Below are positions 49,166 through 54,982 of a DNA stretch of 54,982 bases, piece by piece (within the stretch, counting starts at the first letter, position 1; each line of letters begins with the position of its first letter). The translations under genes and the position numbers were made by a program. The DNA lies in the IMG/VR virus record IMGVR_UViG_3300028800_000115, positions 1-54,982 of that record; one strand, 5' to 3'. The notes beneath the pieces were generated by a model. It did no database searches, had not been told where the DNA came from, and saw nothing but the letters and a program-made list of their open reading frames with translations. Origin of the DNA: a virus.

Positions 49166-50224
49166 ATGGCCGAAAAGCGACGCCCGTGGGGAAAATGGTA
49201 TTGGACAGACTGGCGCGGTGACGCACGGCTCCGTCGCGTCTCGTTTGCCGCACGCGGATTGTGGGCCGACATGCTCAGTCTCATGGGCGGCGAATGCGAG
49301 CCCTTCGGGTTCCTTTTCATGGAGGGAGAACCACTCGCGGCACCCGATCTCGCGAAGCTTTTGGGTGGGTCCGAACGCGAGGTTCAGTCCCTTCTCGACG
49401 TTCTCGAGGCCAAAAATGTCTTCTCAAAGGTCGGAGATTCCGGCCTCCCGGGCGATGTTTTGGAGTTGATACCGGACGGCATTAAGCATGGCACAATATT
49501 CTCTCGGCGCATGTTGCGTGATGAGCAAAAACATATACTTAGCCAAAAACACGGCAAGACTGGCGGCAACCCATCCCTAAAAGGTGAGACCAAGGGTGGG
49601 GTTAACCCCCGTGATAAAGCCCAGAGACCAGAGGCTAGAGACCAGAGACCAGATAAGAAAGAAACAGCTAGAGGGCTTGGGGAATTTTCGGACGAGGCGA
49701 AGGCCATCGTGGCTTGCTTCGACCGCGTCAGGTCGGACGTCTTCGGGCCCGAGCAGGCTCGACCGTTTCGGAATGCCACGGACATCACCTTCGCCCAACG
49801 GTGGGTCGATCTGGGTTGCACCGAAGAATTCGCCCGTGCCGAGTTCGATCGTGCTTTCACGGCGGCGAAGCGCGACAGTCGACAGCCGATCGGCTCGTTG
49901 AAATACTTCCAGAACGCCATCCCGGATGCGCTGAAAGCGGCGAACGCGGCACCACCGGCCGCCGATCTCGCCGCAAACAGCGCCGAAATAGCCGTCCCAG
50001 GCATCACCGATTGCCCCTTCCCGGACGGCCGGCTGCAGATGTGGTTCTACAAATGCACGAAGTATTTCCAAGGGATGCGTTGGTTGAGCATGGACGGCGA
50101 ACCACCTGATAGCACGAATAAATTGATGATCGATGTCCCGCCTGAAGTGCTGAAGCTTTTCGAAGGTCGCGAAAGAAAACCGGCTGGAAGCGTGGCCGGT
50201 TTGCTTGAGCGAACCTCCCCCTAG
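49166..50224 (+). CDS. Replication initiator-like protein
   Basis: The 352-residue product begins MAEKRRPWGKWYWTDWRGD and continues LRRVSFAARGLWADMLSLMG, a winged-helix type start common to phage O-like initiators placed beside DnaB. A basic linker (QRPEARDQRPDKKE) is encoded by iteron-like repeats. The second half contains FAQRWVDLGCTEEFARAEF. An initiator role is inferred from position and pattern. Confidence 0.6.
   Translation: MAEKRRPWGKWYWTDWRGDARLRRVSFAARGLWADMLSLMGGECEPFGFLFMEGEPLAAPDLAKLLGGSEREVQSLLDVLEAKNVFSKVGDSGLPGDVLELIPDGIKHGTIFSRRMLRDEQKHILSQKHGKTGGNPSLKGETKGGVNPRDKAQRPEARDQRPDKKETARGLGEFSDEAKAIVACFDRVRSDVFGPEQARPFRNATDITFAQRWVDLGCTEEFARAEFDRAFTAAKRDSRQPIGSLKYFQNAIPDALKAANAAPPAADLAANSAEIAVPGITDCPFPDGRLQMWFYKCTKYFQGMRWLSMDGEPPDSTNKLMIDVPPEVLKLFEGRERKPAGSVAGLLERTSP
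49623..49653 (+). repeat. Three AGAGACCAGA repeats, candidate replication origin iterons
   Basis: AGAGACCAGA occurs at 49623-49632, 49637-49646 and 49644-49653, the last two overlapping. They lie within the initiator gene, as the lambda origin iterons lie in gene O. Confidence 0.45.
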
Positions 50225-50266
50225 GAAATACGTTTTGCGCGTTAATTGCACGCAAGGAGCATACGG

Positions 50267-50653
50267 ATGAGCACGGAAATCGATTGGCTGGCGCACGGCA
50301 GAGCATCACCAGCGGAAGTCGCCGCGCTCGAACGGCGCCACGCGATTCTGCGCGAAGCGAAGCCATCGGCGGTGATCTCGTCCGCCGCCGCGTCGAATGT
50401 TTCACGGGAAACATTGGGGGACGCCGGTGTCTGGAATCCGGTGCAGGACGCGACGCCGCGCCTGTCGCACTACCGCGCCGCCGCCGACGAGCCCCGGAAC
50501 GCGCGGGAACGCCTGGAACGCACGATCGATGCCGCCGCGGGAAACGTGCCGCTTCCGCCGGCCAAGCCTCCCGTCGTCGAACTGGTGGGCCCGGTGAAGC
50601 ATCCCGCCGGCGCCCTTCCGGCGCGCGCGCTGGCGAAGTGGGGCGAGCGGTGA
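50267..50653 (+). CDS. Hypothetical protein carrying a parS-like site
   Basis: Start ATG 50267 behind AAGGAGC. The 128-residue product is helical then low-complexity, with SAAASNVSRETLGDAGVWN and a Pro/Ala end. The codons of NVSRET are those expected of a parS-type 16-mer. No enzyme motif. It overlaps the next gene by four bases. Confidence 0.5.
   Translation: MSTEIDWLAHGRASPAEVAALERRHAILREAKPSAVISSAAASNVSRETLGDAGVWNPVQDATPRLSHYRAAADEPRNARERLERTIDAAAGNVPLPPAKPPVVELVGPVKHPAGALPARALAKWGER
50398..50413. other. parS-like 16-mer (one mismatch)
   Basis: TGTTTCACGGGAAACA differs from the bacterial parS consensus TGTTTCACGTGAAACA at one base and is flanked by A and T that extend the palindrome. It lies inside the 50267 gene, where it encodes NVSRET. 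Confidence 0.5.
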
Positions 50654-50832
50654 GTCTGGCGAAAGTCGCCCGCGGCCGTCCGCGCGTTCCGGCCGATCAG
50701 AAAAAAAGCGCGATGGTTGGCGTCCGAATGTTGCCGGCGCTGCGGGACCGGCTCAAACAGGTGGCCACGTCGAACGACAAATCCTTGAGTGCGGAAATCG
50801 AGAATCGGCTTGAACAATCATTTAATGTTTAA
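50650..50832 (+). CDS. Ribbon-helix-helix (Arc-like) protein with AT-hook-like start
   Basis: GTG 50650 overlaps the previous TGA (GTGA). The 60-residue product has RGRPRVPADQKKS, an AT-hook-like start, then VGVRMLPALRDRLKQVA and SLSAEIENRLEQSF, the Arc/MetJ ribbon-helix-helix pattern. It is probably a DNA-binding repressor. Confidence 0.65.
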   Translation: MSLAKVARGRPRVPADQKKSAMVGVRMLPALRDRLKQVATSNDKSLSAEIENRLEQSFNV

Positions 50833-50892
50833 CATAATCTCGCGCGGTATTGTTCGGGGCCATCGATGCCCTAACACGTCGGCGGTCTCCTA

Positions 50893-51609
50893 ATGGCCGC
50901 CCGCCGCCCGCAACGCCGAACTCGCCACCAGGCCGACACCCCGACGATGGTCGACGAAGTCCGCCCGGCGATCGCCTTCCGCGACCGCGTCGTCGACTTC
51001 AAGCGCGTCAAGGCCAGCGAGTTGCGCGCCAACATGAAAAACTGGCGCATCCATCCCGAAAGCCAGAAGGGCGCGCTCGGCGGCGTGCTGAAGGAAATCG
51101 GCTTCGTCGGCGCGCTGGTCGCCCGCATCGTGCCGGACGGGCTCGAACTGCTCGACGGCCACTTGCGGCAAGACCTGGCCGGCGACGCCGAAGTGCCGGT
51201 GCTCATCACCGATCTCAACGATGCCGAGGCGGCGAAGGTGCTCGCAACCTACGATCCGCTGACATCGATGGCGCTGCACGACGACGACATGCTGCGTTCG
51301 CTGCTCGGCGAGATCAGCCTGGACGACAATGCCGAACTGCGCCGCTTGATGGCCGACCTGCAGGACAAGCTTGTCGACGAGGAAACCGCCGGCGAACTGG
51401 ACGACTTCGAAGTCCCGGGCATGGCGCTGCAGCCTCACGAGCACTACGATTATCTCGTCGTCCTCGCCACGACGTCGCAGGAGTGGAACATGATCTGTGA
51501 AAAGCTGAAACTGGTCCCGGAGATTCGCCGCGGCCGCATGGGGACATGCCGCGCGATTCGCGCCGACAGGCTGCTCGAGGCGCTGAAGGCCGCCGCGGTG
51601 AAGGCGTGA
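50893..51609 (+). CDS. ParB-like N-terminal-domain protein
   Basis: The 238-residue product starts with a basic tail and continues KASELRANMKNWRIHPESQ then GALVARIVPDGLELLDGHLR, the ParB N-terminal fold with a GHLR variant of the GEHRxxA motif, and LITDLNDAEAAKVLATYDPL. No HTH DNA-binding domain follows as in a true ParB; residues 160-238 are different. It may use nucleotide chemistry or bind another protein. SD before ATG 50893 is weak. Confidence 0.6.
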   Translation: MAARRPQRRTRHQADTPTMVDEVRPAIAFRDRVVDFKRVKASELRANMKNWRIHPESQKGALGGVLKEIGFVGALVARIVPDGLELLDGHLRQDLAGDAEVPVLITDLNDAEAAKVLATYDPLTSMALHDDDMLRSLLGEISLDDNAELRRLMADLQDKLVDEETAGELDDFEVPGMALQPHEHYDYLVVLATTSQEWNMICEKLKLVPEIRRGRMGTCRAIRADRLLEALKAAAVKA

Positions 51610-51791
51610 GCGTCGCCAACGACACCGCCGCGCTCGATCGCAAGGCCGCCCGCGTCGCGAACACCATGCTCGATTACCGCGTTCCGCCGCCGGCCGTGGA
51701 GGCGCTGAAAAAGCTGATCATCGTTCTCGCCGAACAGCACGCGGCCGACCAGCTTCAGATCGTGCTCGACAAGGTCAAGGTCAGGCGATGA
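51606..51791 (+). CDS. Small helical hypothetical protein
   Basis: GTG 51606 overlaps the previous TGA. The 61-residue product contains AALDRKAARVANTMLDYRV and AVEALKKLIIVLAEQHAAD. Helical, soluble. No recognised family. Confidence 0.45.
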   Translation: MSVANDTAALDRKAARVANTMLDYRVPPPAVEALKKLIIVLAEQHAADQLQIVLDKVKVRR

Positions 51792-51991
51792 CCGACACCG
51801 AAATGCTCGACATCGTGGAGCGGCGCCAACTGGTAATTATGCCGATGAAGGATGGCGGATGGTGCGTTGTGCATGGGCCGTCGCGAATCGTCATCGGTCA
51901 ACCGACGCCTCGCCTGCGTGACGCGCTGCGGCTGGCGTGTGCTCTGCCCGAGTTCGTGAGTGACAGCGGGAATCTTGGCGGGTTCGTATGA
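51788..51991 (+). CDS. Small hypothetical protein
   Basis: The 67-residue product contains MLDIVERRQLVIMPMKDGG and WCVVHGPSRIVIGQPTPRL, a beta-type fragment. Overlaps both neighbours. No recognised family. Confidence 0.45.
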   Translation: MTDTEMLDIVERRQLVIMPMKDGGWCVVHGPSRIVIGQPTPRLRDALRLACALPEFVSDSGNLGGFV

Positions 51992-52227
51992 GCATCCCGG
52001 AGATCACCGCAGAAGATATCGCCGAAAATATTCTAGCTCCGGAAATTGAATCCGCGCTCTATGCGTTGATCGTGAATTCCGGCCCTATCCGATACGACGA
52101 TGCTGGCCTCGCGAGAATCCACAATGCCGCGCGCAAGGTTTTTGACGGGATGAGCCTTGGCGACCTAGATGGGCTGCGTGCCCGCGCCGACGATGAAATC
52201 AAGAAATTATTTGGCGAAGACCGATGA
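51988..52227 (+). CDS. Small hypothetical protein
   Basis: The 79-residue product starts MSIPEITAEDIAENILAPE and contains RIHNAARKVFDGMSLGDL. Acidic and helical. ATG overlaps the previous stop. No recognised family. Confidence 0.45.
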   Translation: MSIPEITAEDIAENILAPEIESALYALIVNSGPIRYDDAGLARIHNAARKVFDGMSLGDLDGLRARADDEIKKLFGEDR

Positions 52228-52991
52228 CCGCGCTCGACATCGCCATCGTCGTCCCGTCCCGCCGGCGCGCCCACAACATGCCGCTCATTCGCGAATTGCT
52301 TCCGACCGCGGTGATCTGCATCGAAGACGAAGAGGCGCGCGACTATGCCGGCATGGTGCCGGAGAGCAATATCCTGCTCCACCCGTCGCTGCCGAACGCG
52401 GCCGCGGTGCGGAATTGGATGCTCGAGCACGTCGAACAGCCGATCCTGGTGATGATCGATGACGACTTCTGCGGCGTGAAGGTCACGACCGGCTCGAGGC
52501 GCTTCATCACCGATCCCGACGAAATCCTCGCCATCATCGAAAACGCGGCGCGCTGCTGCAATGATCTCGGGCTCGGCGCGTTCTGCTTTTCAGGCACGCC
52601 GAACACCACCATCATCCGGCCCGATGAGCGGCCGATTTATCCGACGCAACCCGTCTTTCGCGTCTTCGGCGTCATGGGCCCGGCGCGGCATCGCAAGTGG
52701 CGCGTCGATCTGCCTGGCCGCGCCGATGTCGACTGGACGCTGCGCACCCTGAAGCTTGACCGCTGCGTCTATGCCGACATCCGGTTTTTCTTCGACTGCG
52801 GTGCCGTCTTCAGCGGCCGCGGCGGCGCCGTCGGCCAGATATCGCCGGAGCAATTCGACAACTCGAGCCGCGAACTGCGGCGGACCTGGGGCCGCTCGCT
52901 GTCGTTCAAGGCGCCGGCCTACGTCAAGAAGCGCGAGGTCTCGAGCATCAGCATCCGGGTGTCGCGGACGAACAAGACGGCGCAGAAATGA
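52224..52991 (+). CDS. Glycosyltransferase resembling TET-associated (TAGT) family
   Basis: The 255-residue product starts ALDIAIVVPSRRRAHNMPL, has a DDD-type metal motif D79-D81 in ILVMIDDDFCGV, RNWMLEHV before it, and later RADVDWTLRTLKLDRCVYA and DIRFFFDCGAVFSGRGGAVG. This order matches TET-associated glycosyltransferases, which glycosylate 5-hydroxymethylpyrimidine in phage DNA. No TET oxygenase is seen in the window. It overlaps its upstream gene and lies 1.2 kb before the UDP-galactopyranose mutase. The alternative is a surface glycan enzyme. Confidence 0.6.
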   Translation: MTALDIAIVVPSRRRAHNMPLIRELLPTAVICIEDEEARDYAGMVPESNILLHPSLPNAAAVRNWMLEHVEQPILVMIDDDFCGVKVTTGSRRFITDPDEILAIIENAARCCNDLGLGAFCFSGTPNTTIIRPDERPIYPTQPVFRVFGVMGPARHRKWRVDLPGRADVDWTLRTLKLDRCVYADIRFFFDCGAVFSGRGGAVGQISPEQFDNSSRELRRTWGRSLSFKAPAYVKKREVSSISIRVSRTNKTAQK

Positions 52992-52998
52992 GGGGGAT

Positions 52999-53322
52999 AT
53001 GTCGAAGCATCCGCGCGACCGGTGGGGCCAGAAATACACGCATGCGGAAGCCGACGGAACGATCGTCGAATCGCAGATCGAATACGTCGGGTACGGCTTC
53101 ACCGAATACACGATAACCGGTTCGGTCGAAGGCGTGACCGCCGCCGTTGGCTCGATCCTTCTCCGCTATCCGAGCAATCCGTATGGCACATGGTTCAACT
53201 GGCCTCCTGGCCCCGATGGCCCGAAGAATTTCGACGGAAAGCGCACCGAGCATCGCCCCCCAGTTGAAATCTCGCCCGGCGTCTGGAAGTTGACCGGCCG
53301 CCACTCAAACTCGAGCGATTAA
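52999..53322 (+). CDS. Hypothetical protein
   Basis: ATG 52999 follows GAGGGGGAT, a strong site. The 107-residue product contains YTHAEADGTIVESQIEYVG, EYTITGSVEGVTAAVGSIL and NPYGTWFNWPPGPDG. Beta-type. No recognised family. Its place between glycosyltransferase and mutase may link it to modification, unproven. Confidence 0.45.
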   Translation: MSKHPRDRWGQKYTHAEADGTIVESQIEYVGYGFTEYTITGSVEGVTAAVGSILLRYPSNPYGTWFNWPPGPDGPKNFDGKRTEHRPPVEISPGVWKLTGRHSNSSD

Positions 53323-53323
53323 C

Positions 53324-53596
53324 ATGACCACGTCAGGCACACCGCTCGCCGCGCTTCGCGCGCAAGCCGACACCATCGCCGCCGGCCTGAAGTCGATGGA
53401 GCGCGGAACCGCCCATGACCCCGACGGCAAGATCGCCATCGCGCGCGCCAAGGCAACCATAACGTTCGGTATCGTCCAGGACGACAAGGTGATAAAAGTC
53501 ACGATCGATTGGGAACGGATTCGAACGTCCGATGAAGCCGGCATCGCCGAGTGGATCGTCGGATACATGAGCGGCGAGAGTAAGGCGGTTCATTGA
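53324..53596 (+). CDS. Small hypothetical protein
   Basis: The 90-residue product contains TIAAGLKSMERGTAHDPDG and VQDDKVIKVTIDWERIRTS. No membrane segment or family recognised. Starts 2 bases after the previous stop. Confidence 0.45.
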   Translation: MTTSGTPLAALRAQADTIAAGLKSMERGTAHDPDGKIAIARAKATITFGIVQDDKVIKVTIDWERIRTSDEAGIAEWIVGYMSGESKAVH

Positions 53597-53603
53597 GGGG
53601 CCG

Positions 53604-54164
53604 ATGATTCCCTGTGCGTTCTGTGGGGTTAAGTTCAAGCCAAAGGCTCGCCGGCTAAAGCGCTGCTCGCGCGGATGTGGCATCGCCTACAAGCGCACGC
53701 CGGAATACCGCGAACGACTGCGCCTGATAACGGCGCGCGATTGGGAAACGAACCCCCGTCGGGCTGAGGCTGCGATTCGGGCGGCCGATGCGTGCCGCTC
53801 GCCGGAGAACCGCCAGAGATGCTCGGAAGAAAACCGGCGGCGCTTTGCCGATCCATCTTACCGCGCAAAGGTCGGCGCGACGAATGCCGCCGTGCAGGGC
53901 GACGATGCCCATCGTACGGCCGCTAGCCAGCGAATGACGGCGAATTGGTACGATCCAGAGTGGCGCGCCAGCACCATCAGATTGATGCGCGGCGTCAAAA
54001 AAGGCGAAGGATCGCCGCGGCAATTGTTGAAGGTTTTTATCGACGGCGGCCTATCCTTGGCCCAGATTGCGGAAGAATTGGCGCTTCCGGTCGAACGGGT
54101 TGAACAGACCGCTAGGCGGCGAGGATGGTGGCCGCGCGTGATTGTCGAAACGGGGGAGCGATGA
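53604..54164 (+). CDS. Zinc-finger protein with NUMOD-like repeats and C-terminal HTH
   Basis: The 186-residue product starts with CAFCGVKFKPKARRLKRC and a second cysteine pair (a zinc ribbon), then repeats such as SPENRQRCSEENRRRFADP and DPEWRASTIRLMRGVKKG that recall homing-endonuclease NUMOD repeats, then SLAQIAEELALPVERVEQT, an HTH. No nuclease catalytic motif is seen. It may be a DNA-binding regulator or remnant of a mobile element. Confidence 0.5.
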   Translation: MIPCAFCGVKFKPKARRLKRCSRGCGIAYKRTPEYRERLRLITARDWETNPRRAEAAIRAADACRSPENRQRCSEENRRRFADPSYRAKVGATNAAVQGDDAHRTAASQRMTANWYDPEWRASTIRLMRGVKKGEGSPRQLLKVFIDGGLSLAQIAEELALPVERVEQTARRRGWWPRVIVETGER

Positions 54165-54982
54165 AAATCCTGATCGCCGGTGCGGGTATCTTCGGCGCGA
54201 CCTGCACCCGCGTGCTGACCGAGGCCGGCCACGAATGCGTCGTCGTCGAGGCGCGCCAGCACGTCGCCGGGAACGTCTATACGCGATGGAGCGACGAGGC
54301 CGGCTGCAACGTCCACAAATACGGCGCCCACATCTTCCACACGAAACGGCCGGACGTCTGGGCCTTCGTGAACCGGTTCGCCGACTTCAGCCGGTACACC
54401 CATCGCGTGAAGGCGTGGGCGGAAGACGCGGTTTATCCGCTCCCGATAAATCTCGCGACGATCAGTCGACTGTGGGATGCCGATACCCCGTCGCAGATGC
54501 AAGCCGTCCTCGATTACCATGCTCGCGGCGCTGACGAGCCGACTAACATGCGCGATGCCTGTATCGCGAAGATGGGACCAGAACTCTTTCGCCTATTCGT
54601 CGCCGGTTACACCCGCAAGCAATGGGGCCGCGACGCCGCCGATCTCCCCGCATCGCTGGCCGATCGCGTGAAGGTGCGCACCACCTTCGATGACCAGTAT
54701 TTCGACGACCCGTACCAAGGCATTCCGCGATCGGGCTATACGCCGCTAATTCGCCGCATGCTCGAATGCGCCGTGACGCGCCTTGGGTTCAAGGTCGACT
54801 TCGAAGCTGCTCACGCCGCGCTGACGACGGGATATGACCGAATCATCTATACCGGCGCGATCGATGAATTCTTCGGCTACAGGCTCGGCGCGCTCGAGTA
54901 CCGCTCGCTGCGGTTCGAGCATGACGTCGTCGACGTCGACGACTACCAGGGCTGCGCCGTGATGAATTACTGCGACGCCGAC
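54161..54982 (+). CDS. glf: UDP-galactopyranose mutase (3' end outside window)
   Basis: ATG 54161 overlaps the previous TGA; the 274 visible residues run off the right edge. The product has the FAD site GAGIFGAT (residues 7-14), VHKYGAHIFHT (51-61), GYTRKQWGRD (149-158), ITGYDRIIY-type helix, YTGAIDEFFGYRLGALEYR and QGCAVMNYCDAD. These match UDP-galactopyranose mutase, which turns UDP-galactopyranose into UDP-galactofuranose. A phage copy beside a glycosyltransferase suggests galactofuranose transfer to DNA or to a surface glycan. Confidence 0.8.
   Translation, partial: MKILIAGAGIFGATCTRVLTEAGHECVVVEARQHVAGNVYTRWSDEAGCNVHKYGAHIFHTKRPDVWAFVNRFADFSRYTHRVKAWAEDAVYPLPINLATISRLWDADTPSQMQAVLDYHARGADEPTNMRDACIAKMGPELFRLFVAGYTRKQWGRDAADLPASLADRVKVRTTFDDQYFDDPYQGIPRSGYTPLIRRMLECAVTRLGFKVDFEAAHAALTTGYDRIIYTGAIDEFFGYRLGALEYRSLRFEHDVVDVDDYQGCAVMNYCDAD

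Noticed and set aside
50893-51609. Full ParABS partition system
   Set aside because: The ParB-like protein lacks the central HTH and no ParA ATPase was seen; only the parS-like site is kept as a finding.
52999-54164. TET/JBP oxygenase between glycosyltransferase and mutase
   Set aside because: None of the small genes here shows the H-x-D...H iron-binding pattern.
28235-54982. Integrase or phage attachment site
   Set aside because: No tyrosine or full serine recombinase is present; the recombinase-like hinge at 32875 lacks the catalytic domain, and no attachment repeat was recognised.

Overview
The window is part of a tailed-phage (or prophage) genome with a contractile tail. It carries a tail sheath and tube, a tape-measure gene preceded by a frameshifting chaperone gene, a Mu/P2-style baseplate set and overlapping lysis genes. 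High GC, a GcrA-like regulator (a family typical of Alphaproteobacteria) and the style of the tail-fibre genes suggest an alphaproteobacterial host. No terminase, portal or integrase gene is visible, so the window starts inside the head gene cluster and neither genome end is seen. The region is densely coded: no stretch over about 110 bases lacks a gene, and no tRNA, rRNA or CRISPR array was recognised.

Layout. (1) 2-28185, plus strand, late genes: head (Nudix-prohead fusion, coiled-coil protein, decoration-like protein, DUF2184-type capsid, connector genes) with a GIY-YIG homing endonuclease inserted; tail sheath, tube, chaperones and tape measure; baseplate (plug, hub, spike, wedge, J); fibre and adhesin genes with a tail-protein-I-like gene among them; then endolysin, holin candidates and an overlapping spanin pair, ending in a strong terminator at 28204. 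(2) 28235-31372, minus strand: nine small genes joined by near-identical stop-SD-start cassettes, ending in a sigma-like/zinc-finger protein. (3) 31373-31469: a symmetric divergent promoter whose two transcripts should both be leaderless. (4) 31470-37240, plus strand: small genes joined by a second cassette family, plus a PAPS-reductase-like ATPase and two DNA methyltransferases; an alternative reading frame inside the C5-methyltransferase also looks protein-like. (5) 37256-44912, minus strand: periplasmic protein, HerA-like ATPase, XRE regulator, RecT and a coiled-coil partner, many tiny genes. (6) 44913-45016: second divergent control region beside a Cro-like gene. (7) 45017-54982, plus strand, early/replication: Rmf-like protein, RuvC-like resolvase, NPPF methyltransferase, GcrA-like regulator, DnaB helicase, initiator-like protein, ribbon-helix-helix protein, ParB-like protein, a glycosyltransferase resembling the TET-associated family, and a UDP-galactopyranose mutase cut by the window edge.

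How it may work together. The early right arm replicates and recombines DNA and encodes several base-modifying enzymes. The most interesting combination is a C5-methyltransferase, a TET-associated-type glycosyltransferase and UDP-galactopyranose mutase. With a TET oxygenase (not found here, possibly past the right edge) these would make a pathway placing galactofuranose on oxidised 5-methylcytosine. That is a hypothesis, not shown by the sequence. The two cassette families suggest that small accessory genes are exchanged as ready-to-translate units.
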